Positions 47,840 through 57,028 of a stretch of DNA of 57,028 bases are shown here, piece after piece (position 1 is the stretch's first letter; each line of letters starts with the position of its first letter). Source of the DNA: Globomyces pollinis-pini (lineage: Eukaryota; Chytridiomycota; Chytridiomycetes; Rhizophydiales; Globomycetaceae); contig MU621190.1 in the NCBI GenBank assembly GCA_025399215.1, forward strand, positions 1 to 57,028, in the 5' to 3' direction. The notes under the pieces were generated by a model, which was given only the letters and a program-made list of their open reading frames with translations, was not told the DNA's origin and did not search any database. The position numbers and the translations under genes were made by a program.

Positions 47840-48216
47840 TTAATGGCTGCAATGACTCGAATGTGAATGTTTTGCTTTGGATTTCCGTTGTTTAGGCTGG
47901 ACTTCATACGAATTCCCTTTTGATTCATCATCACTTGAAGATTCATCAGACGATGAATCATTTGGATTGTAGGGTTTTCTAAAAATACAGCAAACTAAAC
48001 TCTAGTTAAATATTGTTTGATTCAATTACTTTTCGATTTCTTTCTATCTAGATGTTCATTATCAATGATACCCTCTTCAAAATGAACGACTCGTTGTGAT
48101 GTTGCTGAATCAGAATGCAGTAAAATTGTTCCTTGAACTTGACTCGTTGATGTCTGTTGCTCTGTTGATGTAGCAGTCGATGTGGTCGTTGTTGGCGCAA
48201 TTCTTTCCCGTTGCAT
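47840..48216 (-). CDS. YPI1: Protein phosphatase 1 inhibitor Ypi1 / PPP1R11
   Basis: This is a small disordered regulator of type-1 protein phosphatase. The family core is present: RVVHFEEGIIDNEHLDRKKS followed, after an intron, by KICCIFRKPYNPND. The intron of about 35 nt splits the Ile codon (A|TT) just before CCIF. A Thr/Ser-rich N-terminus and a Ser/Asp then His-rich C-terminus (HSHSSHCSH) complete a protein of about 112 residues, the usual size. The RVVHF element fits the PP1-binding consensus. Confidence 0.88.
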
Positions 48217-48411
48217 TTTTAAGACAAGTGTGAAATGGAAAAAACAGAAACATTCAACTTTGTGACTCAAAATCATTAGGCTTTGACGTGTTTTAGACTT
48301 CAGAATGTAGTCCATGACCGATTATTCCGTATATTTCAAGCGGTATTTGGATATTAGTCCAATGGGTTGTTGATAGATGGGTTTTCGTGTTTTGACTATC
48401 AAACACAACCG

Positions 48412-49160
48412 ATGACAAGTCCACTACTTGCATTTCGAATAATATGCTTTGTATACGTATCTTTTTGGATTTGTTATGGAATCTTCTTTCAAAAACAAAA
48501 TTATCATTATTTCTTCTTCCTAACAAGTAAACCATATGAAAATATTATACTAACAACATAGATTGGAATTGGATGTTGGATTGGTTATACTTTTTGGTAT
48601 TTCATCTACAATTGTCTAACATCACTTTATAGGTTGCAATTTTAATGGTGAAGTCCCCAACAACGTATCTAAGAGTGTATCAGGTATTTATGGCTATTAT
48701 TCCTACAATCAGTACGATAGTAGTTGTGGTCTTTTGGTGCTTATTGAATACATTAGTATTTGGGCCCAACAGACCAACTGAGATGCGTGTTTCATCAACA
48801 GTTAGTCATACGCTCAACTTTATACTCCCAATTATCGACATTTACTGTACCAACGATATAATACTGACTTGGAAGCATGGAATTTATCCAGTAATAGTCA
48901 TGTTTTTTTACACTGTATTGATATTTTTCACAAAACTCGTTTTGAAAGAGGATTTTCCATATTCTTTCATAAAGGCTGTTAATGGTGGAAGTGAAGATAT
49001 CATCATGTGGGGACCAGTGTTAGCTCTATGCTTTGGATTTTATATTATTACTTGGATCTTTTGGTTGCTTGTTTTTAAATCATTTCAACTACGAAATTTC
49101 ATTAAAAAACGGTATTCTGGAACTGCTTCCGTTAGTGAAGTTGCTGTATTGCCAAAATAA
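48412..49160 (+). CDS. FAR-17a/AIG1-like membrane hydrolase, copy A
   Basis: This is a six-helix membrane protein of the AIG1/ADTRP family, whose animal members hydrolyse fatty acid esters of hydroxy fatty acids using a Thr and a His. The Thr lies in YHYFFFLTNWNWML (about residue 42) and the His in SSTVSHTLNFILPIIDIY. The WPYPF element of the family appears as DFPYSFIKAVNGG. Three exons are joined by a 36-nt intron inside LT|NW and a second intron after LYFL. ATG 48412 gives MTSPLLAFRIICFVY. It is the only copy on the plus strand, separated from the others by three unrelated genes. Substrate is unknown. Confidence 0.75.
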
Positions 49161-49286
49161 ATAAATGAGTGTACTAATTTTTGTTGATCATTAATCTGAT
49201 GCTACATTCTCAATTCGTACACCAATATGAATGAATGTTAAAATTTCTCGCGTTTTTCAATTTACAGATTAACTAATCTACACCAA

Positions 49287-51162
49287 ATGGTTCGAATAGT
49301 AGCTCATCATGTAAGTCAAGGTACTGCGACTGACTCAATAAGAACAAAGAATTACAAAAGCAGGAATGGCTGAATGAATTAGGTATTAGGTTGAATTACT
49401 GACGAGATTTCAGCACATCAAGCTAGTGAAAATCGAGAACGGAAGGAACGAGAAAGGATGGAGCAAAAAGTAAGACTGCGAATTTAGATAATATTTTAGT
49501 TGAATAATCCTTCTCCTGTTTTTGATATGTCTCCTATGAAGAGTGGACGGGTATAAATATTTCGATTCATCGTAGCGAACACTGGATGCCATTACAAAAC
49601 TACAAGTAATTCATTTAAAGAACCTTTTAATGTCAGAGTCAGAGTAACTGATGTCCATTAATTATAGAACCATCAGATCCAAAACGGTATCATGCTGAAA
49701 AATCGAGACCTCCCATCACCCCAACACCACCGCCAACCGACTTTTTTTGGGAAGGGAGAGCAAATTCAAATATTCGTCATCGTCGTATTATTTCACACAC
49801 GAGTACACAAGAATCTCGCAGTCCACTTCCACCCAAAGGTATCCCACCAAAACCAAGCAATCCATTCTCAAGAACCAAAACAACGTTATGCACAGAAGAC
49901 CCTGATTATGATCAAAGAATAGAGGCTAACTTGGAATGGAAGGCAGAACTTGAAAAGCAAATTGAAGAAAAGGTAAGATGAATGCTCTTTTAACAACACT
50001 CAAACTATTTTCAATATACGAATTTGAACTAACAGTTTAGCGCAAACGAGAAAGATTTGAAAAACAAAGAAATGAATTAGAAGAGAGTATGAATTTGGCA
50101 AAGGTGTACAGAGAAGATTTTGATCAACGACAGCCGACTAAAAACCCTCCACACCACCTTAAACCGCATCAAAATATAACTTGGCCTTGTTTAGATAAAG
50201 GTTCGGAGACTTGTAAGGAGATATACACCAAAAAGCCAAAGCCAAGTAAGATACCAAGATCCAACCTCAAGAAACGGCAAGCTCAGCATCCAGAGATAAA
50301 AAAGAACGAAAAATCCAATAAGAATGAATCCAAAATGGAGTCGAGTGCAGGCGGTAGTGATAATATCCATGTTAACCCTGATGTTGAGCCAAACCAAATC
50401 AATCAAACTGCCGACACAGAGCGTCAAAACGAAACTGCAACCGAGAACATCCAAAATCCAGAATCTGCGCAGAAAAATATCGCTTCACTAGCAGAAAGAG
50501 AAAGTGGAGCCAAACTAGAAGTAGATCAAGTGCCAAATATATCACGAAAAACAACAATCAAGCCCAATGATAAAAATGACACACAAAAACCAAAACATCG
50601 ACGCCAAGGTACTGGTGGTGTAGTAGAGCAGAAAGTAACCGAGATTGAACAAAGATTACAGGAACAAACTAAAGAAGAGCAAAGGATACTGGCGGAAAAG
50701 TTGGCACACCAGAAGCTAAACCAGCAGAAAGCAAATCAAAAAAAGATGCTAAGAGATGAGCATAATCGAGTGCAGTTGCCTTCGATAAATGAACAGGGTT
50801 CTATTTCTACTCCTCGCTCTCGAAAACCATCAAAGGGAGAGTCTGTCTCGAGGAAAGGTAACCAACTATATAGCTCATCAATGCAGTCACCATCAAAGCA
50901 ACACCACAACCACAGTCGAACCCCACTTGTATTCAATTTCATATAAACTAACATTCTATAGATTTAAAACCACAATTAAGCGTGAAAAAATCTTTTAACG
51001 AAAGTCATCCGAAGCCGTATCAAGTAAAATACCATGGCTAAAACTTAGAGAACAAACCGGAATGATACACATGAGATGCAGCAGTTGATGAGAGAAAAAA
51101 GTTTGGAACAATTGGAAGCTTTACAAAAAATATTGAATCAAAAGAAAAAGCAGCATTCTTAA
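49287..51162 (+). CDS. Coiled-coil protein, possibly centrosome/cilium-related
   Basis: Short 5' exons (MVRIVAHH, then NKELQKQEWLNEL, then AHQASENRERKERERMEQK) lead to longer ones. These carry RIEANLEWKAELEKQIEEKR and KRERFEKQRNELEESMNLAK, and a later helix, VEQKVTEIEQRLQEQTKEEQ. The 3' end is EMQQLMREKSLEQLEALQKI. The Glu/Lys/Arg coiled-coil layout with KAELEKQIEEKRKRE resembles CSPP1/CCDC66-type proteins, but no decisive motif is seen. Many introns are needed, and several joins (about 49590-49670 and 50870-51050) are not resolved. The family link is tentative. Confidence 0.5.
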
Positions 51163-51276
51163 AACCGTTTATTGATTATTGTATAATAAAAGATAATATA
51201 GAGAAACCTCGGATTTTTAATCAAAAGAAATTAATACTTTTATTTAACAGTTGAAAGCTAAAAGACGATATTTAAT

Positions 51277-52049
51277 CTAATTATTCATCAGTTGAAATTT
51301 GGATTTCATACCTTCCATATCATAATCATCATCTACATTAGTAGCAGGGTTGGTAGTTGTGGGCATAGTAGTAGGCATCACACTCACTGGCGCTGTCATA
51401 GGAGTTGGATGAAGATTGATAGCAGCTTGTGGTTGAAATGAAATTGGTTTCGACAGGGGATGTACAATGTTTGGATGTACTTGAACTGGTCTCGCGTTTG
51501 GTGAATCAATATCCATTGCTGTTCGTTTCTAATAGATTTAACGTCACATTAGTAGTACTCTTGGATTGATAGAAATATTTTGTCGAATCAAACAATGTCT
51601 TTCTGGTGGTAATCTCAATCCAAACTTTTCTGGAACCAATGGTAATGGGATACTGTTCTTCTTAGCTGCCAATTCTACTAATGCTTGTCTAGAAGGTGGT
51701 CGTGTAAAATCCAACGCAGCTCTAGTTTCAATAGCCAGCTTTATATCCGCAACATTCAATTCCTTTCGCTGTGCATGTTCGCAAAGTACTTGACCATCTT
51801 GAAGAACCTTGTAAAACAATTAATATTATTAAAAATACCTATTTAATTGATAATAAACGAAGATTAAAATGATACATTAACAATGTAAGAATGTGCAATT
51901 TCATACAATTGTGCCAGAACTCTCGGGTCATAGTCTTCTACACCAGCACCTTGAAGGATCAACGATAATCTAAAGTCAGCTATGTTGAAATACAATCTTG
52001 CAGAGGGAGGCAGATCCGCTGGATCACCTCTAAAGAAACTCTCATTCAT
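51277..52049 (-). CDS. TAF9: TFIID/SAGA subunit TAF9
   Basis: This is a histone-fold subunit that pairs with TAF6 in TFIID and SAGA. The fold reads FRLSLILQGAGVEDYDPRVL, QLYEIAHSYIVNVLQDGQVL and AQRKELNVADIKLAIETRAA. It is followed by the diagnostic TAF9 block FTRPPSRQALVELAAKKNSI, PLPLVPEKFGLRLPPERHCL. The C-terminal tail is Pro/Thr/Met-rich and ends DDDYDMEGMKSKFQLMNN. Introns lie near 51864-51810 and 51544-51517. The start at 52049 is only 60 bp from the divergent BOL3 start. Confidence 0.92.
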
Positions 52050-52109
52050 TTCAAGGTCAAGTTTTTTTGATTTTTTACTTTTGATTTCAACATCGTTTTG
52101 TAAGAGACT

Positions 52110-52454
52110 ATGCTTAGATACATCCGACTCTTTTCTTCAAGGCCTACAATTGCCCCTTTACTCCCTACCTATTCTCAAGGTGAAAGGATTATCCATGAAA
52201 AACTGGCCAATCAACTTGAAGCAACTAATTTGGTAGTCGAAGATATGTCAGGTATAATTAATCTGATTCAATATCGTAGGAGGTTGTGGTTCCATGTACA
52301 AAGTCAGTATTGCTTCTCCTAAGTTTGCTGGTGTACCTTTGTTAAAACAACATCGTAATTTGTCTTTTTTCATACGTTAGGCATGGTTTCTGAGATATTA
52401 AAAGATGAAATTAAAGGAATGCACGGAATTCAAATAAACACTAAAGTTGCTTAA
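52110..52454 (+). CDS. BOL3: Mitochondrial BolA-like protein Bol3 / BOLA3
   Basis: This is a mitochondrial BolA protein that helps transfer 4Fe-4S clusters to client enzymes. The N-terminus MLRYIRLFSSRPTIAPLL is a typical matrix-targeting presequence. The BolA fold reads GERIIHEKLANQLEATNLVV, DMSGGCGSMYKVSIASPKF, the invariant-type His in LLKQHRMVSEIL, and KDEIKGMHGIQINTKVA. Two introns of 27-28 nt restore MSG|GCGSMY and KQH|RMVSEI. Length is about 95 residues. It shares a 60 bp promoter with TAF9. Confidence 0.9.
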
Positions 52455-52507
52455 ATACTATATCTTGTGCTTTATGCTGAAAACTATTTTTTATTTCAAG
52501 TCCTTCT

Positions 52508-53239
52508 TTATACTTGAACAGTTGACGAGACTTCCTTTTTATCTGGAAAAAAGATGTTGCGTAGTTTGATCAACATCAGAACCAAACTGTAAAATAGGAT
52601 AGCAGCAATGGAAACTGCTGCTCCCATGGCGAGCATAGGGCCCCAGCTGATACCCTCTTCACCTCCATTCACTGCAGTCATAAACGGATAAGGCCATTCG
52701 GTCTTGTAAACTCCATGGCATATCAACACCATAGCCTGATATGCTAACAACGCGCAAATTGGGTATCCTACTTGAAGGAATTTCATGTTAGTTTTTGATA
52801 AGAATAAGTCTATCAATGGTAAAAACAAGTTAAAAGTATGTGCCCAAGTTTGAGAATATCTATCAAAAGTAGATGCTTCAGCACCAAACACAATACTATT
52901 GAGTAAGAGCCAGAATCCGACAGAAACTATCCAGCCAATGGTATTACATACGGCAAAAAGCCCAATGTAAGCAGTGCGAAGTGATTCCTTCTGCTCACCG
53001 TTGTTGATAACTGCATAAGTATAGGATGCACCGACCTAAGAGAGTTAATAACCAATCTTGATTACAAAAAAGAACAAAGTATCCATGATCCAATTCCAGT
53101 CAGTCAAGAATAAAAAGTACACCCAACCGGTAGCAGCTGTTCTCCAAACATTCCAAACCAAGGTGATTAAACCAAACAAAATTCGAATATAAAGCAATGT
53201 TTGGTTGGACACAGTATTTGACAATCTTTCAATTTGCAT
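52508..53239 (-). CDS. FAR-17a/AIG1-like membrane hydrolase, copy B
   Basis: This copy has six hydrophobic segments. The predicted catalytic Thr is in GWVYFLFLTDWNWIM (about residue 46) and the His in TWAHTFNLFLPLIDLF (about residue 127), close to the T43/H134 spacing of human AIG1. The signature WPYPFMTAVNGGEEGISWGP is complete. A single short intron near 53040 follows the second helix (FVIK|VGASYTY). ATG 53239 (MQIERLSNTVSN) matches the start of copy C (MNSIERLSNSVSN), which supports it. Predicted length is about 236 residues, normal for the family. Confidence 0.78.
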
Positions 53240-53594
53240 TCTAAATTAATTGTGCAATTACCACCAGGTTTTATAGAAAGAATTCAAGAGACCTGTGCCA
53301 TTCGGATGACACAACCCACCATTTTGAAACAGAAGTTCCAGATTTCTTTGGATATTAAGCCCAACTAGTCCTACTCCAAGAAAGCTCGTCCATTATAATT
53401 GATAGTTGTCAATTAGAAACAAGTAGCAATTACCCATTTCCAATCAGTGATCGTCCGATCAATGATGGTGTTACATCGAATGTAACACTAATTCTCGTCA
53501 CATGATTAATGACGGCCCGAGGGGTTTTAGCAGGGTCAAAACCCCCATTGTAGTTCAAAGAAATACGTTGTAAAATACGAAGGTTTATTTCTAA
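53240..53594. promoter_or_regulatory. Intergenic region with two perfect short palindromes
   Basis: This is 355 bp without a gene, between copies B and C. It holds a perfect inverted repeat at 53468-53488 (GTGTTACAT, CGA spacer, ATGTAACAC). A second lies at 53521-53545 (GGGGTTTT, 9-nt spacer, AAAACCCC). The first resembles a dimeric transcription-factor site upstream of copy B. The second lies about 50 bp beyond the stop of copy C and could be an RNA hairpin or a binding site. Function is inferred. Confidence 0.45.
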
Positions 53595-54336
53595 CTATAC
53601 TACTACCTCTACTACACTAGATGCTCTCGTTTTTCCATCTGGAAATAGTCGATTGCGAATTTTAATCAAGAACAAACACAAACCATACATTATGACACAA
53701 GCGACAACAACTGCCGCCCCCATCATTACCATTGGCATCCAGTTAATCCCATCTTCGCCCCCATTCACCTTAGCCATAAACGAATATGGCCACTTAGTCC
53801 CATAACCACCATGTCCAACCAAGACTAAAGCTTGATACCCTAAAACGGCACCAATTGGATAAACAACATGGATGAATTTCAAATTAGTATTAGACGCGAA
53901 TAGATCAATCATAGCGAGTATTAAGTTGATGGAATGACTGAATGTCTGTGTCCAACGAGTTTGAAATGAAACATCTTTTCCGAATACAATACTGTTTAAT
54001 AGTGCCCAAAATCCAAGGCACACTATCCAAGAAATAGTTGATACGATGGCCAACATTGCAATGTGCAACATTCTAAACAATGTTTTTGACTTCCATTGAT
54101 TATTTACGGCCAAGGTGTAAATGATACCACACTTAACAATTAAAGATAGATTCAATTACTAAAAATCCAAAACTACAGAGTATCCAATTCCAACTAGTCA
54201 AGAAAAAAAAATAAGACCACCCAGCGATGGACAACCTCCATAATACCCAACCAAAGGCTACCAGAAATAGTATAGTTCGGATTGAAAGAATGGTGTTGTT
54301 ACTGACGGAATTTGAAAGTCTTTCTATCGAATTCAT
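53595..54336 (-). CDS. FAR-17a/AIG1-like membrane hydrolase, copy C
   Basis: This is the closest relative of copy B, lying just upstream of it on the same strand. The predicted catalytic residues are Thr in SYFFFLTSWNWIL and His in TFSHSINLILAMIDLF. The signature is KWPYSFMAKVNGGEDGINWM. One 28-nt intron near 54158-54131 joins FGFL to CGIIYTLAV at the same place as in copies B and D. ATG 54336 (MNSIERLSNSVSNN) is chosen over a longer in-frame start by match to copy B. The C-terminal cytoplasmic tail is basic then hydrophobic (KIRNRLFPDGKTRASSVVEV). Confidence 0.78.
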
Positions 54337-54456
54337 AAAAGGGGGAAACTCTACTCCCAAAACAAATCCCGTGAGTAATTTAATGAACACAAAAACTGGG
54401 ACTGCCCCAATACTAAAAACTACAGAATTGACACTTCAAAAAACTAGTCCATTTAT

Positions 54457-55182
54457 TTACACATTGAAATATCCTTTCATAGTTGACTGAACATCAATTC
54501 TATCATTCTCTTCATCCACATCATCGCACTCCTTCACACGTATTTTATCCCTTAAGAAAACGACATTATACATCAAGATATAAGACACAGCCGTGTTTAA
54601 TAATAATATCAGTACTAAAACCACAATTCTGTCCCATTTTACGTGATGGCCCACTCCTAGTAAATTGTCTAAAAATGAATATGGCCAAGGAATTTTGTAT
54701 ACAAGATGTCCAATTAGTGTCATGGCAGTATAAGTGGACATCGCAATTATGGGATAAATGATCTGGGTCGGCCTCAAAACAGTGGTACATAACAACAGGT
54801 CAATTGTTGGAAAAATAATGTTGATTGTATGTTGAATAGTTGCAATAAATCTCTCGTAGGGATTATCATTTGGATTTTTACCAATTGTCCAATATCCAAT
54901 CGTGACTATCAGTGCAAATGGCATTAGAGTTGGAAATAAGACCCAATTGATGTTGATTAAAGTTTGTTTGGTAGATAAACTGACTCGGGCACAGGTCAAG
55001 AATCCATTCTAGAAAAATAAGAAGAGAGTGTATACCAAGAAATAGAACAGTCCAATTATCCAATTCCAGTTTGTCAGATAAAGGAAATACTCAAATCTGT
55101 TTCTGAAAAGAACCAAAGCAATCCAAACAAGATAGAAAAGAAAGAATACAAATCTGAGATAAAATAGACTTGAATTTGGCAT
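54457..55182 (-). CDS. FAR-17a/AIG1-like membrane hydrolase, copy D (divergent)
   Basis: ATG 55182 opens MPNSSLFYLRFVFFLFYLVW, leading to the predicted catalytic Thr in YFLYLTNWNWIIGLFYFL. A 27-nt intron (GTATAC...TTCTAG) follows. The His is in ATIQHTINIIFPTIDLL and the signature is IPWPYSFLDNLLGVG. It lacks the N-terminal IERLSN block of copies B and C, and the NGGE(E/D)GI segment is replaced by GVGHHVKWD. It is therefore the most divergent intact copy. The C-terminal tail is acidic (ECDDVDEENDRID). Confidence 0.72.
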
Positions 55183-55559
55183 TGCTGTTGATAAATAGCT
55201 TTCCCTGGGGTTAAATTATGACACAACCAATTGGTAAATGAATTTGTAACAGTTTAGCCCAATTGTTATTTGTCATTAAAGAAGTTTCGGTATCTGCGAA
55301 AACTGATTCATAATTTATCTGGTTAACAGAATATTTTTTATTTAATTAAATAGGGGGGTTTAAAAACATATTTAGAATATAGCTTGTGTCATTGGCAATT
55401 TTGGATTCAATTAATTTAGACTTGTTAACGTGTTGACATAATCTAACGAGTGATAATGCAAGAATATAGAATTCGACACGCATCTTTTCATAGCAAGGTC
55501 ATTCAGTCAACGCCAGTTCGTTTTGAACTACTGTCCTGACGATGTTTATTTCAAAGTGG
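55183..55559. other. Intergenic region between copy D and the broken copy E
   Basis: This is 377 bp of A+T-rich DNA, including a run of six G near 55355. No open frame with family similarity is seen. It would contain the promoter of copy D and any 3' sequence of copy E. Nothing else is recognised. Confidence 0.45.
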
Positions 55560-56090
55560 TCAAATTTTCATGGTGGAAAGACAGTAGAAAATGGACTTGA
55601 TGTTATTAATTTCTAACAAAGTAAAATACCAATGGTATAGTACACCAGCATCAACTACTCCTAGTCCTAATCCAACCATAGGAGCCCAATTGATACCAGC
55701 TTCACCTCCATATAAGGACTTCATAAATGGATAAGGCCATAAGTCTTGTATAAACCATATCCAAAAATTAACAACACCATGTACATGAGCAGTGCAATGA
55801 TTGGATACACAACTTGATAATATTCCAGCGTTGTTTTGCATAAAAACAAATCAAAAGTCTATAATGCGATCATTCTGACTGACAATCTTTCTAAAGAGTT
55901 TCAAAATAATTAAGCCATTGGTAATGATCTGAAATAAACCGTACGGATTGGAATAATTAACAATTAAGCTTTTTTAAATCCTTTCTGGCCACAAAGAATG
56001 TTCAGTAGGTGGGTACACCAGCAAGAGTTAAAATCGATAAAATGAAAGAACTTAGTGGACTGATAGAAGATACAAAGAACCAATAAGAGC
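55560..56090 (-). pseudogene. Broken FAR-17a/AIG1-like gene, copy E
   Basis: The minus strand still reads the family signature LWPYPFMKSLYGGEAGINWA and PMVGLGLGVVDAGVLY near 55760-55640. Upstream fragments (YWFFVSSISPLSSFILSILT near 56090-56030) resemble the first helices of the other copies, but the block between them contains stops and frameshifts. The predicted catalytic His region is not intact. The 5' part is lost at the boundary of the foldback element starting at 56091. The gene is therefore a decaying fifth paralogue. Confidence 0.65.
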
Positions 56091-56514
56091 TTACTCGGGG
56101 TTCTGCATACATTCAATTCTAGAAGAAAACTAGACTTGGAAGAAATACCGGAAGATTACTACCTAAAAGAACGGCGGCCTCTCTCAACTACTATTATGTT
56201 CCTATCAACCAGAGCAAATTGTTGAAGAAATATCTAACACCAGTTGGCAGAAGGAGGTTCAACTGGAGTTTAGGACGTGCTGCCAACTGGTGTTAGATAT
56301 TTCTTCAACAATTTGCTCTGGTTGATAGGAGGTTCAACTGGAGTTTAGGACGTGCTGCCAACTGGTGTTAGATATTTCTTCATCAATTTGCTCTGGTTGA
56401 TAGCAACGTAATAGTTAGAGAGAGGCCGCCGTTCTTGGGTTTTAGGTAGTAATCCTCCGGTATTTCTTCCCAGTTCTTCTAGAGTTGAATGTACTTATTC
56501 AGAACCCCGAGTAA
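56091..56514. mobile_element. Foldback (long inverted-repeat) element
   Basis: The outer ends are TTACTCGGGG (56091-56100) and CCCCGAGTAA (56505-56514), exact reverse complements. The left arm, 56091-56250, pairs along its length with the right arm to 56514 with small mismatches and indels. Shared blocks include CCGGTATTTCTTCC, AGAGGCCGCCGTTCTT and the innermost ACACCAGTTGGCAG. No open frame for a transposase lies inside. It resembles a non-autonomous foldback or MITE-type element. It abuts the broken AIG1 copy. No clear target-site duplication is seen. Confidence 0.75.
56252..56401. repeat. 75-bp tandem duplication within the right arm of the foldback element
   Basis: Two adjacent 75-bp units (56252-56326 and 56327-56401) begin AGGAGGTTCAACTGGAG and end GCTCTGGTTGAT. 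They differ at about one base (TTCAACAA against TTCATCAA). Both units can pair with the single left-arm block 56200-56250, so alternative hairpins are possible. The near identity indicates recent duplication. Confidence 0.85.
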
Positions 56515-56586
56515 CCCTCAACTCCAGTTGAACATCCTTCAACTAATCTTGACATTTCAACCCTTGCATTGAAATTGGAGGAATCA

Positions 56587-56934
56587 ATGCTTTACAAGAA
56601 CACTACAGAAAGACCTTGCATTGTTGTTGATGTTCAACGTGACTATGACTCTATTGTGACCGAAATACCAGTAGTTCCGACATTTGCTATTATTGTGTTG
56701 GTTGCTGGAATTGGTGATCAGCCTTTAAACGAAGTGATTGCTAAAGAGGAATTCAAAAAAGTCATGCCCATCGTTTCTACACTTTCTCTACCTGGAACTG
56801 GTGGACCAATCAACACCACTCCTGAATGGAAGTCACATCCAAAACACAAAGTGCCCTCTTATATTCTTTGCATCCCTATAAAAGATTACGCTCAAAATCT
56901 ACAAAATCAACACAGACTTGAAGTTTCTGTTTAA
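56587..56934 (+). CDS. Small unrecognised protein gene (possibly partial)
   Basis: ATG 56587 opens MLYKNTTERPCIVVDVQRDY and runs about 115 codons through FAIIVLVAGIGDQPLNEVIA and LPGTGGPINTTPEWKSHP to LQNQHRLEVSV. The frame is open upstream for several codons, so the true start may be earlier or in another exon near the foldback element. Composition is protein-like and less A-rich than intergenic DNA. No family is recognised. It could belong to a mobile element. Confidence 0.4.
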   Translation: MLYKNTTERPCIVVDVQRDYDSIVTEIPVVPTFAIIVLVAGIGDQPLNEVIAKEEFKKVMPIVSTLSLPGTGGPINTTPEWKSHPKHKVPSYILCIPIKDYAQNLQNQHRLEVSV

Positions 56935-56940
56935 CTGGAT

Positions 56941-57028
56941 GAGCAGAATTTACATAAACTAAATTTTCTCGACCAATCGAATTTGGAGCAGAATTACATA
57001 AACTAAACTTTCTCTACCATCGAATTTG
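56941..57028. repeat. Direct repeat of 43-45 bp running to the window edge
   Basis: Two adjacent copies, 56941-56985 and 56986-57028, share GAGCAGAATT(T)ACATAAACTAAA and end CGAATTTG, with a few substitutions and a two-base length difference. The array reaches the edge and may continue. It starts six bases after the stop codon of the preceding small frame. Confidence 0.8.

Noticed and set aside
48293..48561. Overlapping minus-strand open frame 48293-48535
   Set aside because: It is antisense to the first exon of AIG1-like copy A, which has the better-supported coding potential on the plus strand.
53521..53545. Hairpin read as a bacterial-style intrinsic terminator
   Set aside because: The window is eukaryotic, with spliceosomal introns, so Rho-independent termination does not apply. 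It is kept only as a palindrome of unknown role.

Overview
This is nuclear DNA of a fungus or close fungal relative. It is A+T-rich, with closely packed protein genes on both strands, and most genes are cut by very small spliceosomal introns (about 20-35 nt, GT...CTAAC...AG). Fungal markers are a fungal_trans-type transcription factor, a Str2-type cystathionine gamma-synthase, Dbp10, Rrb1, an Nvj2/TEX2 SMP protein and Ypi1. A protein with Cep192/SPD-2-like (ASH) domains, plus YEATS2, CCDC97, CARNMT1 and AIG1 families that are patchy or missing in yeasts, point to an early-diverging and probably zoosporic lineage (chytrid, Rozella-like or aphelid). The species cannot be fixed from this sequence alone.

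Layout. 1-3363 is gene-poor: a decayed pogo/Tigger-type transposase (minus strand) followed by unrecognised coding fragments. 3364-33420 is dense housekeeping DNA: CARNMT1, a folate/FAD mitochondrial carrier, a membrane protein of unknown function, HEM4, an aquaporin, Erv46/ERGIC3, Tma20/MCTS1, a Rieske-DUF455 protein, CCDC97, Dbp10, a TEX2/Nvj2 lipid-transfer protein, Str2, a YEATS2-like protein, TAF12, a WKF-domain protein, a putative secreted repeat protein, Rrb1, and a single-pass receptor-like protein with two cytoplasmic SH3 domains. 33759-39566 appears to be one very long gene: a Sec1/Munc18 (SM) domain running in frame into a tandem-repeat coiled coil and a Pro/Gln-rich tail. 39812-48216 holds an unknown four-pass membrane protein, the SPD-2-like protein, the transcription factor and Ypi1. 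48412-57028 is accessory in character: four intact and one broken paralogue of the FAR-17a/AIG1 membrane hydrolase family, interleaved with a coiled-coil gene, TAF9 and BOL3, ending in a long foldback (inverted-repeat) element beside the broken paralogue, then a small unknown gene and a 43-45 bp direct repeat at the window edge.

How the genes work together. There is no operon logic. Some functional themes recur: RNA polymerase II co-activators (TAF9, TAF12, YEATS2-like), ribosome biogenesis and translation (Dbp10, Rrb1, Tma20), membrane traffic and lipid transfer (Erv46, the SM fusion, TEX2/Nvj2), and mitochondrial or cofactor metabolism (HEM4, carrier, BOL3). Neighbouring genes are often only 6-60 bp apart, so most promoters are short and many are shared by divergent genes.

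The observations most worth following are the SM-protein fusion with its repeated motifs, the AIG1-like family expansion with conserved Thr/His residues and an adjacent foldback element, the 20-nt introns, and the SH3 receptor-like protein. Exon joins were worked out by hand from reading frame, splice signals and family conservation, so some boundaries remain uncertain.
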